From: Corynespora cassiicola
Taxonomy: Eukaryota; Ascomycota; Dothideomycetes; Pleosporales; Corynesporascaceae
Length of the DNA: 64,000 nt
Direction: 5' to 3'
NCBI GenBank assembly: GCA_022059125.1
Contig: JAEUWY010000005.1
Location: 5,952,001-6,016,000 of the forward strand
Numbering within the stretch: the stretch's first letter is position 1; the number at the start of each line of letters is the position of its first letter. The notes under the pieces were generated by a model, which did no database searches, was not told where the DNA came from, and was given only the letters and a program-made list of their open reading frames with translations. Both the position numbers and the translations under genes were made by a program. Positions 23,103 to 32,742 of this stretch are shown piece by piece.

Positions 23103-24112
23103 ATGTATGACTCCTGCCCATCTTCACCGCACCGAGCTCCCGCTGACACCAGATACAGGAATTCGACTACGGTACTGTCGCCCATGGCGCAGGACACGTA
23201 CTGGGGCTCCTTCGAGGAGATTTCCAAGTACAACGTCTCGCTGAACTACGCCGAGCGCATGTGGCTTGCATGGTACACATACATGCAGAACGACGTCCTG
23301 GCCACGGGCATCATGTCGTTTGTTATGCACGAGGTCGTCTACTTTGGCCGCTCGCTCCCCTGGATCATCATCGACGCCATCCCCTGGTTCAGGAGATACA
23401 AGATCCAGCCGGTAACGCGCTCCGCCTGCATCGCCATGTCACAGAGTGCTGACCCCTTTTGCAGAACAAGATTCCTACCGCCTGGGAGCAGTGGCAATGC
23501 GCCCTCCTGGTTCTCTTCTCCCACTTCACCGTCGAGCTCCCTCAGATTTGGTTCTTCCACCCCATGTGCCAGTTCTTCGGTTTGAGCACTTCGGTTCCGT
23601 TCCCTAGCATCTACAAGATGGCTTTCCAGATCGCCGTCTTCTTCGTCCTCGAGGACTCATGGCACTACTGGGTCCACCGCGCCATGCACTGGGGCCCCCT
23701 GTACAAGAACATTCACAAGATTCACCACCAGTACTCTGCTCCGTTCGGCCTGGCCGCCGAGTACGCTTCTCCCATCGAAGTCATGGTTTTGGGACTCGGT
23801 ACTGTCAGCTCTCCTATCCTGTGGTGCGCCATCACCAAGGATCTCCACATCCTCACCATGTACATGTGGATCGTTCTCCGTCTATTCCAGGCCATCGATG
23901 CGCACAGCGGTTACGAGTTCCCCTGGAGCTTGCACCACTTCCTGCCCTTCTGGGCCGGCGCTGAGCACCACGACGTCCACCATGAGCGCTTCATCGGCAA
24001 CTACGCCAGCAGCTTCAGGTGGTGGGACTATGTCCTCGACACCGAGGCCGGTCCCGAGGCTTCCAAGAGGAGGCGCGAAAGGAAGCTGGCTACCCTCAGG
24101 AAGACACAGTAA
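23103..24112 (+). CDS. ERG25: C-4 methylsterol oxidase
   Basis: Non-haem di-iron oxidase of the ER that starts removal of the two C-4 methyl groups of 4,4-dimethylsterols in ergosterol synthesis. The start codon is split: AT at 23103-23104, intron 23105..23158 (CTGAC branch, ACAG acceptor), then G, giving [19 protein letters not shown]. Exons 23159..23411 and 23465..24112 complete 300 aa, the family norm. Histidine boxes are His152-x3-His156 (HYWVHRAMH), HKIHH (169-173) and HHDVHH near the end, in the fatty-acid hydroxylase order. Hydrophobic segments include MCQFFGL and IAVFFVL. An unspliced reading from the same ATG also stays open (MYDSCPSS...), but the spliced N terminus matches ERG25 proteins. 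The C terminus is basic rather than a KKxx signal. Confidence 0.94.
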
Positions 24113-24610
24113 ATGCACACGCTTGTGGACAATATGAGACTTCTACTTTGGTACCTGGTTTGATTTTGAGCCGTTGCATGTTCGGCTTAGATGCATTGGT
24201 TGGCGTTGAAAGCCTCGCGGCATGGATGCGGCGCGGCGGTCAGTAAAATAAAATGGCCCTTGGTAATGGGTGGGGGAGTATCTTGGGAAGGGCCTCATAG
24301 ATTACCTATAATAATAACATCATCACGATCGCTTACGATTGATTTTACTACTCATGATTAGGCATTTGTAATTTGATGAATGTGCACGTGGACAGGCGGA
24401 TTGCAATGGAAAAACTCTTTCACAAAAAAGGCTATCTGGCTATTGTTCCGCGGTGAAGGAAAGGGAAACATCGCCAAGACATATCTTGGCGTGGCCAAAC
24501 GATTTTCCGGCGCGTCAGGACATGCAGCTCTCTGGTTACTTTCTTTCAGCACTCTCGCAAAGCCGTCGCAACCTCTAGCCTTACACGACCCGTGCTAGCA
24601 TTCTCCAATC
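24113..24610. other. Intergenic
   Basis: 3' UTR of ERG25 and promoter of PAF1. No gene seen. Confidence 0.5.
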
Positions 24611-26041
24611 ATGGCCTCTTCCGGGCGATCAGCATATACGCAAGACTACATTGCGCGCATACGATACTCCAACGCGCTTCCTCCGCCGCCATGCCCCCCG
24701 AAGCTCCTTGATATTCCCAACTCCGGTCTCGCAGAGGGAGGAGCATACCTGTCTGCCGGGTATGCCTCGAGACTTGTGAGAGAACAGCCTCTGAACATCG
24801 AGGCAGATGCTGAGCTGGGTATGCCCATTGACCTGGTTGGTATCCCAGGCGTGTTCGACAACGATGAATCTGGTACGTACAGCTACGATCGCGCTCCTTT
24901 CCAAGTATTAACGCGCCTGCTAGCTATTCATGCTGCCCCGAACCCTCCCCCCATGCATCCCACCGATCGCGCGCTGCTGCGACCGCCAAATGCCCTGGGC
25001 AAGGTGAGCACGACAGCGTCCGGCATCTCCTTCTTGCGTCGAACCGAGTACATTACGTCGAACACAACCGGAGGTTCTAAATTCGAGTCGAGTACATCTT
25101 CGAACACTATGCGTGTGCGTGGAAAGCGCCGTCGACAGCAGGATCTTAGCGAAGACGACCCGATCAACATTGCGCGCCACATCCTCAAAGGCTTCAATCT
25201 GGCCTATCCGGCAGACGCGTACACGGGCCCAGATACTGGTGAAAAGCTGCGCGCTGCTGATATGACCCCGGCGGATAGGAATGCTTGGAAAAACCCCAAG
25301 CATCCGCAAAACTCGAGCCTCACTCTCGTCGACTCTTATCCCCTGCTTCCTGACTGGGATGCCTTACCCGACACGGGATCCTACATGATGTACAAGTTCA
25401 TGGCCCCTCCGGTCAAGTTTGATCCCAACAACCCCTCATACGACGAGCGCCTGGATGTGGCGCTGCTCCGACCCGCAGGACAGACAGTCAAGGACCAGGA
25501 CCTATACATGCAAGAGATGGAAGCACACAAGGCGGACCCAACCACACCTGTCCCGATCCCGCGCTACCATTTCGAGTTCTTCCTGCCGCCTCCAGGCGGC
25601 CCCGAAAAGGTGCACGGCATCAAGCGCAACTTTTCCACCTACGACCCCGACAACGAGCAAGACATCCCCTTCGACACGACCCTCGACGAGGAGGGCCGCC
25701 CGCGCAAATACTTCAAGTACGAAAACATCCGCACGTACGAGACGGCGCAGCAAGTGGGCGACCTTTCGGACGCGTACGGCGACGTGGTCGCCATCGCGCT
25801 GCACGACCCGGGGAAGCACTCGGCCGAGCCCCTGCGCTCCGAGAAGCTGCAAAAGGCCGCCTACTTTTACCCCATCTCGCAGAAGACGAGCATCCGTCCC
25901 CGCAGGCCCGGAAAGATCGACATGGTGGGCGGCGAGGAGGTGCCCAAGGTGCACATCATCGAGACGGCGGCGCGCTTCCCGGCTGCGGAGGCAGAGAGGC
26001 GCGATGCGATTCGCAAGCGGTACGATATCGTCGAGGTGTAG
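24611..26041 (+). CDS. PAF1: RNA polymerase II-associated Paf1
   Basis: Scaffold subunit of the Paf1 complex, which travels with RNA polymerase II and promotes H2B ubiquitylation and H3K4 methylation (family knowledge). The frame is open throughout, but a 51 nt intron (24873..24923; GTACGT donor, TATTAAC branch, GCTAG acceptor) gives VFDNDESAIHA, the family form, so the protein is 459 aa. Conserved Paf1 blocks are QDYIARIRYSNALPPPPCPPKLL near the N terminus (first 20 residues of it are diagnostic), the YLSAGYASRLVREQPLNIE region, SFLRRTEYI, PINIARHILKGF and NSSLTLVDSYPLLPDWDALP. The C terminus is charged, without the long acidic tail of animal Paf1. Confidence 0.94.
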   Translation: MASSGRSAYTQDYIARIRYSNALPPPPCPPKLLDIPNSGLAEGGAYLSAGYASRLVREQPLNIEADAELGMPIDLVGIPGVFDNDESGTYSYDRAPFQVLTRLLAIHAAPNPPPMHPTDRALLRPPNALGKVSTTASGISFLRRTEYITSNTTGGSKFESSTSSNTMRVRGKRRRQQDLSEDDPINIARHILKGFNLAYPADAYTGPDTGEKLRAADMTPADRNAWKNPKHPQNSSLTLVDSYPLLPDWDALPDTGSYMMYKFMAPPVKFDPNNPSYDERLDVALLRPAGQTVKDQDLYMQEMEAHKADPTTPVPIPRYHFEFFLPPPGGPEKVHGIKRNFSTYDPDNEQDIPFDTTLDEEGRPRKYFKYENIRTYETAQQVGDLSDAYGDVVAIALHDPGKHSAEPLRSEKLQKAAYFYPISQKTSIRPRRPGKIDMVGGEEVPKVHIIETAARFPAAEAERRDAIRKRYDIVEV

Positions 26042-26825
26042 GGTGCTTGGTGCTTGCTTGCTTGCGTGTATCTGCATCCAATGGGTTTGTCTCTGGGCTT
26101 TGGGCTTCGGTTCGGGAGTCGAGGGGTTACTCTGTTTTTTCTTTCTTTATCCTTTGGGTGTCTTCCCGAGTCTTTCTGGGGTTGAATCTAAGAGTGCTCT
26201 GACTAACTAATTAACTGATGGACGGACTGCTCACAACTATTACTATACTACTACTACATTGCCAGCGCGGCGTTTGAGGGTTTGGATTCGCTTGGTTTTG
26301 TTTTGATCTGAGTGCCCCCTTTTTGCCTTGTTGGGGGGAAGCAGAGAGGAGGTGGGAGTGTGTAGAACCAAAATGCATGTTTAGGGTGGATGGATGGGAT
26401 GGGGTGGAAGGAGAGCGGGGAGAAAAGAGGGAGGGTCTGGGATATTTATTAGTCCTTCCGTCAATCAATATATCCATCTATCTGAGGATATGAATGGGAA
26501 ATCGAAGAATTGAGAAATCATGTCGAGCTTTTGCTGGTGAGTGTATGCGTACAGCCATTGAGGGGTCGTACCACTTGGCTGACATGTCGATATCTAATGG
26601 CAAAGAGTTTCTCCCAAGGCATGGCATGTGTATTGCAGACCAAGACATTGCATCAAATGATCGTCGCATCGCTCTAATTCTATTCTATAATTTTTTTCTA
26701 TCCCCTTTGTCCTAGCCAGCCAGTCCCTCCGCAAGGGAACCACCTCTGGGTATCATTCTCCAAAACCAAAACTCCATCCACATCTACGAATACACCTACC
26801 CCTTTTTCCTCCCTTCTCTGCCACG
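26042..26825. other. Intergenic between convergent genes
   Basis: 3' UTRs of PAF1 (plus) and of the UFD1-domain gene (minus). No gene seen. Confidence 0.5.
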
Positions 26826-29198
26826 CTAAGCACCAACCTCCCCCCTCTGTGGCGCCCACCCCTTCAACCACCCCCTCGCCTTCTCCAAATCGCCCCCCTC
26901 AGCCTCCAACGCCGCAACACACCACTCGAGCGCGAAGCCACCCTTCCCCTCGACCCCCACCTCGGCAGCCAGCATCTCGGCCAAAACCCTGCGCTTCTGG
27001 CTCGCCTCGTCGACGCAAAAGTGCAGCGGGGTGTCATACCCAGCGCCATCCATTCCCTGGAGGAACGGCTTGACCATGGGTATGGCGTCCTTCGTGGGGA
27101 CCGACTTGTCTGGCTCGCCGGCGTTCTTGCGGCCGGAGCGACAGTAGGCGTTGCGGCACCAGGGTTTCCCGCAGCCAGTGAGGAGCTGGGAGAGGTATCT
27201 GCGCTCGATGCGGCGGCGCAGGGCTTTGCCTTCGGGGTCGTGCATGGAGACGTAGAGCGGGCCAAAGCACGTGGAGCAGAGGCCGATGTCGTTGCCGGGG
27301 CCCTGGCCCTTGCGCGTGCCCGCGCGGGTGTCGCCCGTCTTGGAGGCGCCGTCCTGGGTGCGCCCGCAGTTGACGTTGCGGCACAGGCGCGGGGCGGGCC
27401 GGGAGAGGCGCTCCAGATTGTGGTGTTTGAGGTGCGTGTCCATGTCTCGGAAGCGCACAATCTTGTTGCAGAGGTGGCATTCGGTGGTGCGGCCGCCGTC
27501 GGCGAGCTCGTGCGGGGTGAGGCCTGAGAGGAGGAGTTCAGAGCTTGGGGGCTCGGAAGGGTCGCCTTCTTGCGGGACTTGGAGGTGGCAGAAGCGGCAG
27601 AGGATCAGCTTGCCGGGGCAAGTCGTAGTTTTGTGGTGGGAGAGGGTGGGTATCGATGGGAATTCCAGGCCGCATGAGGAGCATGTCTGAGCAGTGTGGT
27701 AGATGGCATCGTGTTTCTTGCGGGACAAGGGAGTGTTTCCCGTAAAAGTGTCGTGCGGACAATGCCAGTGACTCTGGAAGGCGGGAGATCGCTTCTGGAA
27801 CACCTGACCGCATCCTTGTGGGCACAGTGTGTTATTTCGAAGACAAAAGTTCTCGTGTAGAAAGAGCGAGCCCCCGGGAACCCACTGGTGACAGTTTTTA
27901 CACTGCACGTCTCCTTCATTATGCGGAGCTTCTGCTCCTGGTCCATCTTCCGATGCTGGTTCAGATTTGGGATCAAAGACAGAGACTCGGAGATGGAATT
28001 GCTTCGGTGTACTGGATGGCTCGTCTGACGGATAAGCGCGAACCGATATCCAAATTGACTCAGCTTCATCCAGTTCTACATTTGTTGGCTGTAAACGTAT
28101 ACGCTTGGGGTATCGACTCGAGACATCGGAAAACACATGCTCGTCTTCTCGCGGCCGAACGCGCTGGCGGGATGAATATGGGCTAACAAAAAAGTCAATC
28201 TCGTCTTCGTCGTCTTCTGCACTCAGGGAGATCTGGAGACCCTGAGAGCGGTCCCAAGATGGCAACTCGTAGTCGACATATTCTCCCTCCAGCACTTGAC
28301 CGTCCTGGCCCTTGAAAATATCGACGGTGCCTCCCACAGAGCTCCCCTCTGTTGTGCCGGGGGCTCGCTGTCGTTTTGCGACAATCTTCTTCAGCGTCTC
28401 GCGTGCCTGCTCCTCATTCAGCGCTTCAATATCAACCTCGAGATCAGTGTCCACGACGCAGATGCCGTCTCCTTCTGGCTTGAACCCATCGACCAGAAAG
28501 CGGAATTCTTCACGCTTGCCTCCCGGGCCTCGACCGCCGTACACGACCAGTACCTCGCCGTTTGTCAGGGTGGTGAAGTTTGCGCGCAAATGTTCTTCCA
28601 GCAGCGACTTCCAGTCCTCCGGGTCGTATCCGGCCTCGAGGGGCCGCAACTTGACAAAGGTGCCTTTGGGGAGCTGCTTGGCGTGGACGGTAATCTGAGC
28701 CGGGGTGGAGCCATTGGCGGCAGGCTGATCAGCACCATCTGCCATGGCTATATTTGCATCGCCGCTGGGGCTTCCTCTCCGAGACGGCTCGGCAGAGGAG
28801 GCAGGGTCCAGGCCCAGGGCTTCCCGCAGGAATGGACTCAGGACGACGTTGCCCTCGTCGGCGGAGAACTCTCTGATTCCTGCGTGCACGACTCGGCCAT
28901 TGTTTGGATTTACGAGACGAAACGTGAGGGGATGCGGGAGCTGCTGGTGGCGGTCTTGAAACTGGGCGCGGGCTTGTCGCTCGGCGGCGAAGGTGTACGG
29001 GTTGTAGGGGTCGAAGGCGGTGATATGGGGGCGGGCGGCGTCCAGGGTGACAACGGGGGCTGCGGCAAGCAGCTGCTCTAACGCAGAGGGAGGCAGCAGT
29101 ATCTTGTCGCCGGGCAGCAGTGTGTTTCGCGGCGGAGCGACGGCGAGCTGGGAGGACCATGCGAGCTCCGCGGGCCCCGCTTCGGTGTCTGAGGCCAT
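26826..29198 (-). CDS. UFD1-domain zinc-finger protein
   Basis: Single exon, 790 aa, much longer than Ufd1 itself (about 360 aa). Residues about 20-300 carry a UFD1/Npl4-like double-psi barrel (LLPGDKILLPPSALEQLLA, LTFRLVNPNNGRVVHAG, then HAKQLPKGTFVKLRPLEAGY and ANFTTLTNGEVL), as in Ufd1, which binds ubiquitin chains for Cdc48. The C-terminal half has many Cys/His pairs: CKNCHQWVPGGSLFLHENFC, CPQGCG, CSSCGLEFPSIPTLSHHKTTTC, CRFCHLQ and CHLCNKIVRFRDMDTHLKHH. It ends with GCGKPWCRNAYCRSG, which looks like the AZUL zinc domain of UBE3A-type ligases. A ubiquitin-recognition role, perhaps with Cdc48, is inferred. A TATATA lies about 75 bp upstream (29273..29278). Start ATG 29198. Confidence 0.85.
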   Translation of the reverse strand: MASDTEAGPAELAWSSQLAVAPPRNTLLPGDKILLPPSALEQLLAAAPVVTLDAARPHITAFDPYNPYTFAAERQARAQFQDRHQQLPHPLTFRLVNPNNGRVVHAGIREFSADEGNVVLSPFLREALGLDPASSAEPSRRGSPSGDANIAMADGADQPAANGSTPAQITVHAKQLPKGTFVKLRPLEAGYDPEDWKSLLEEHLRANFTTLTNGEVLVVYGGRGPGGKREEFRFLVDGFKPEGDGICVVDTDLEVDIEALNEEQARETLKKIVAKRQRAPGTTEGSSVGGTVDIFKGQDGQVLEGEYVDYELPSWDRSQGLQISLSAEDDEDEIDFFVSPYSSRQRVRPREDEHVFSDVSSRYPKRIRLQPTNVELDEAESIWISVRAYPSDEPSSTPKQFHLRVSVFDPKSEPASEDGPGAEAPHNEGDVQCKNCHQWVPGGSLFLHENFCLRNNTLCPQGCGQVFQKRSPAFQSHWHCPHDTFTGNTPLSRKKHDAIYHTAQTCSSCGLEFPSIPTLSHHKTTTCPGKLILCRFCHLQVPQEGDPSEPPSSELLLSGLTPHELADGGRTTECHLCNKIVRFRDMDTHLKHHNLERLSRPAPRLCRNVNCGRTQDGASKTGDTRAGTRKGQGPGNDIGLCSTCFGPLYVSMHDPEGKALRRRIERRYLSQLLTGCGKPWCRNAYCRSGRKNAGEPDKSVPTKDAIPMVKPFLQGMDGAGYDTPLHFCVDEASQKRRVLAEMLAAEVGVEGKGGFALEWCVAALEAEGGDLEKARGWLKGWAPQRGEVGA

Positions 29199-29272
29199 GG
29201 CGAAGGAAATGCGGGGAGGCGGGAGTGCTCAGGGGAGAGGGCGTGTCGCGAGTGTGCAGCGTTTCAGTGCTG

Positions 29273-29278
29273 TATATA
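29273..29278 (-). promoter_or_regulatory. TATA box of the UFD1-domain gene
   Basis: TATATA on the minus strand (CTATATACAG), about 75 bp before the ATG at 29198. Confidence 0.45.
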
Positions 29279-29560
29279 GCCCGCGGGTAGCAGCATGGCA
29301 GCGTTTCTGCGCGGCGCGTGCTGACATATGGAGCGCGGCTCTTCTCGAAGGCGGCAGAAGCAGCGGCGGACGCGCCAAGTGACGTCGGGCCCAGGGCTGG
29401 CCGGCGGTTGAGCACGCGATAAGATAAGCGGCCCGCCGACGCGTCCCCGCCGTGTGCCGCCGTGCATTGCTGTGCACCGCCGGTCAGATGATGCGTCCCG
29501 CTGCGTGTACCCGGGCACAGGTAGGTACCTTGGTACCGTGCAAGGCGGTGGCGGCCGCGG

Positions 29561-29586
29561 CGGCCATGGCGGCCATGGCGGCCAGG
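29561..29586. repeat. CGGCCATGG tandem repeat
   Basis: Nearly three 9-bp CGGCCATGG units in the divergent promoter. Confidence 0.8.
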
Positions 29587-29679
29587 AAAAAGCGACGCCA
29601 GTGGGTACCGCATACATAATTCTGTTCCCTAACCACTTGCTGCCGCCCCCGGCTCGACCTACCCCACGCCCGCCGGCTG

Positions 29680-29716
29680 CCCTGCCCTGGCCGCCCTGCC
29701 CTGGCCGCCCTGCCCG
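29680..29716. repeat. 14-bp tandem repeat CCCTGCCCTGGCCG
   Basis: Two perfect copies plus a partial third, in the same promoter region. Confidence 0.85.
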
Positions 29717-30197
29717 CGCTGGCGTCTGGCTCTCCGCTGGCGTGCTCGCTCTGCCTGCTCGACGCCCGTTGTTTTGGCCTCTGTTTCCTGCTCCAAACGA
29801 CTATGCCCTTAAGACGGCTTGGCCGCAGGCTTGCCCCCCAGCTGCCCGCAAGTGCCGTCTTGGACTTTCATCTGGATAGACTATGCGCGCGACTTGGCCG
29901 TCGCTTGATGTCAGGTCAACCTTAACGGACCCTGCCGCGCGAAGATCTCCGCAGGGAAGGGTGGGTCGAGAAGCTGCTGCGACGCCATCCCACACCGCAC
30001 CCAGGCCAACAATTGCTGCCCTCTACACACCACGTCTCAACACGCCGACGCCCTCTGCTGTCTATCCACCTCCCCTCCCTGCAGCTTGTGTGGCCGCCCA
30101 CGTGCCCCGCCCGGGCTGTGTGAATAAAGATCTGGTGAGTGCCCATCTAACCACCCAAAGCTTGCTTCTCCCCCCCTCCGTCATCACCGCTGCTGCC

Positions 30198-31556
30198 ATG
30201 GGTCCTTGCAACGTCGCCGACGGCCGCCTCCCTACCTCGCTGGCCGACATGCTGTCCAACTCCCTGGTGCTTCGCCAGACGGCCCCCTATCTGCCCGTCG
30301 CCTCCCTCTATGCCCTGGCTGCCACCTCCAAGGCCTTCCACCGCCTCGTGCACGAATCGCCCGACACCTTCCGCTATCTCGATCTGTCCACCGTCAAGTC
30401 AGCCATTGTCCCCTATGAGCCCCTCGACTCGGGCGGCATCACCTGGCGCGCCGAGCGCATGGACGAATCGCTGACCGAAGACGAATTCTACTCCGGCCCT
30501 CTCCGCGGCATCTTCTCCAAGCTCGAGCGCCGACGCACCTTGTACAACATCCACACACTGGTATTGGACGGTCTCAGCGTCCCTGCTGACCTCGTGCGTG
30601 AGATCATTGCCGAGGACAGGTTCAATGTGCGCATCCTTTCCATTCGAGATGTCAAGCACTTGAACGAGAGGAAGCTGCAGCAGGTCCTGAGATATGCGGT
30701 CCGCCCGTCGCGCCCAGAGGGAACTCCAAAGATCAAGGGCATCTACTTCTTTGGCCCGCGCGAGCCTGTGCCTCTTCCGGAATCCCCGGGCAAGAAGAAG
30801 CCCCCGCCGCCAGTTTCCAGGGGAGTCATGTCTTCACAGGGAGCCCAGATTGGTGCCGAATGGAACCAAAAGTCTTCGGATGCATTGAGCACTGCGCTTT
30901 CTCGCACCCAAGACAAATGGTACCAGTGCTCCGGGCGTATGATAGCCAAGCGGCCTTCTCTGGAGTGGGCCGAGACTCTCAAAGCCTGCGAGGGAATCAT
31001 TGCATTTGATGCTGTCCTCTGCCGGGGTCCTCGACACGATCCAAGCAGGGCATTCATCCCCGATGCTCCTACTGGCATGCCACACCCCGCTTCATTTCTC
31101 AGTCCTGCCATTGCCACGGTTGCATTGGGTTCCTCCGGCTGCGAGTCTTGCCATTCGTGCCCCGAGGGCCCAGCTGTCTATGGCCAATCGCCCTCCTCCC
31201 AGTTTCCCCTCTTGAGTCCAATCCCGCACCACTCGAGCACACTCCGAGCTGCGCAGATGCCTTGCACTACCGATGGCTCAAAGGCTCCGCCTCTCTATGC
31301 TCGGTGCGAGGACTGCCTCAAGGGCCGCTGGTGCGAGCGCTGCCACAAGTGGTGGGACGAGGACTGCTACGCCGGATCTACTATTGCTCAGCGCACTGAG
31401 CTCCAGCAAACTGAATACGCCGAGAGTGTCCAATCCAATGGGGCCACACATCTCATTCCAAAGCAAACCATCAAGGTACATATGGGCCTCTGCGTAGATC
31501 ACTGTCTGGTCGGCGAGATGATGGCCGGCGCAGGCAGTAACGGGATGTGGGGATAA
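30198..31556 (+). CDS. F-box protein with Cys-rich C terminus
   Basis: Uninterrupted 452 aa reading. An F-box-like motif at about 12-60 (LPVASLYALAATSKAFHRLV) would dock to Skp1 in an SCF ubiquitin ligase. A beta/Leu-rich middle (TLVLDGLSVPADLVREII, ILSIRDVKHL) follows. The C-terminal part has a zinc-like cluster CEDCLKGRWCERCHKWWDEDC and ends LCVDHCLVGEMMAGAGSNGMWG. ATG 30198 has a good context (GCCATGG). Three further phase-0 mini-exons lie downstream (31749..31790, 31841..31933, 31992..32039) and encode more CxxC pairs, so the transcript may extend to 32039 by splicing from a GTACAT donor at 31476 (486 aa) or through an intermediate exon. I keep the unspliced end as the main call. Confidence 0.75.
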   Translation: MGPCNVADGRLPTSLADMLSNSLVLRQTAPYLPVASLYALAATSKAFHRLVHESPDTFRYLDLSTVKSAIVPYEPLDSGGITWRAERMDESLTEDEFYSGPLRGIFSKLERRRTLYNIHTLVLDGLSVPADLVREIIAEDRFNVRILSIRDVKHLNERKLQQVLRYAVRPSRPEGTPKIKGIYFFGPREPVPLPESPGKKKPPPPVSRGVMSSQGAQIGAEWNQKSSDALSTALSRTQDKWYQCSGRMIAKRPSLEWAETLKACEGIIAFDAVLCRGPRHDPSRAFIPDAPTGMPHPASFLSPAIATVALGSSGCESCHSCPEGPAVYGQSPSSQFPLLSPIPHHSSTLRAAQMPCTTDGSKAPPLYARCEDCLKGRWCERCHKWWDEDCYAGSTIAQRTELQQTEYAESVQSNGATHLIPKQTIKVHMGLCVDHCLVGEMMAGAGSNGMWG

Positions 31557-31748
31557 TGGAACTTCCTTGGCGCGCACAGGCGACGGTCCTACCTGAGGCG
31601 GTTACTAGGTAGTCGGATTCCGGATTCCAGTCTCCATGACTGGCCTTGGAGCCTGACTATCGGATAACAGCACCTGGATACCTGGCCTGGCGCGCCAAGG
31701 TATGTGCTCAAGACCAGCAAAGAAACCGGCTGACGAGTTGATTTACAG

Positions 31749-32039
31749 ATCATCGGCGTTCGACGCGACTGCTTTGGTTGTGGCCACACGGTATGGTTTT
31801 GGCCCCAACGAGACCGTCGGCTCTATTCTGACCTCTACAGTGCATAAGCTGCAAGGAGCTGTTTATTCGGCAGTGCCAGACGTGCCGTAACGAGTACTGT
31901 CTCGAGGATAACGATGCGTCTTCGGCCACTAGGGTATGCATATGCCACCGAGCCGGCTTTAATCTACCTTTGCTGACACAATACACTGCAGTGCGACTGG
32001 TGCAACTACACATCTCGTCGAACGGTTGAGATGTATTAA
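31749..32039 (+). CDS. Possible 3' exons of the F-box gene
   Basis: Three mini-exons in phase 0 separated by consensus introns (31791..31840 with GTATGG/ACAG, 31934..31991 with GTATGC/GCAG). They encode IIGVRRDCFGCGHT, CISCKELFIRQCQTCRNEYC... and CDWCNYTSRRTVEMY, then TAA. The CxxC spacing continues the zinc-like module of the F-box protein. A preceding acceptor (CTGACGAGTTGATTTACAG, ending 31748) pairs well with a GTATGT donor at 31700, implying a further short exon upstream (perhaps 31671..31699), or with the donor at 31476. The exact join is unresolved, but the splice signals and stop-free phase make real exons likely. Confidence 0.55.
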
Positions 32040-32742
32040 GGGTGGAGTTTTCTGGGTATGGTTTTTTACGCTTTCAGGATATGTATCGGCGCATACACAC
32101 CGGCGGGTCTTTATAAATGCAGCGCTTGCGGTAGGTTTTGGTAGGAATTTGGCGTTTGTTAGGTCTACTCATAGCGGTCACGAATCAGATACCCCCCTCA
32201 CTTTCATTTCTATCGAAATCCGGTATTCGGTGATGTATTTGTACCTTGTGAGATTTCCATGACACATTCATTGACACTATCATGCTACAATGCCGCCTGT
32301 CCACCTGTTGAGGCTAGTGCATGTCATGATGTCTACCTAGGGTACCGTGCTTCATAGTGGTGGCACCTACTGGATGTTCCTAAAATGGCCTGATCACGTG
32401 ATTGCTGTCGGCGGGCCTACCTTAAGCTCCGAAGCGACACGAATAAACAGGTGGCTGCCCTTTCCGATTAAAACTCCTAGCACACCCCACGCAGACACAG
32501 CTTCAGTCCCACTTTCACTCACTTTCGGTGCATCACGGCAGTGCTTATCCTGTCTTTCTGTAAATCTGGCCTTCCAACGAAACCGTCCAACGCTACCGTA
32601 ATCACTTCGGGCGCTACGTAATACCCCCATCGCAAAGTGACGACCTGTGTCCACCAGGCACCCGCGCTCAACTCCCGATCATATACCTAGCATAGCGTTC
32701 CGATTTCCTCGAGGCCACCCCAAGTCACAATCACCTCCTGCA
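32040..32742. other. Intergenic
   Basis: 3' flank of the F-box gene and promoter of YIP1. No gene seen. Confidence 0.5.

Larger units (their letters stand above)
29199..30197. other. Divergent intergenic region with tandem repeats
   Basis: 1 kb between the divergent UFD1-domain and F-box genes. It holds two short tandem repeats (29561-29586 and 29680-29716). The frame before the F-box ATG is open from 29883 but Pro/Arg-rich, so it is treated as leader. Confidence 0.5.

Noticed and set aside
29883..30197. In-frame 105-codon extension of the F-box protein
   Set aside because: Pro/Arg/Thr-rich leader; the F-box starts right after the well-placed ATG at 30198.
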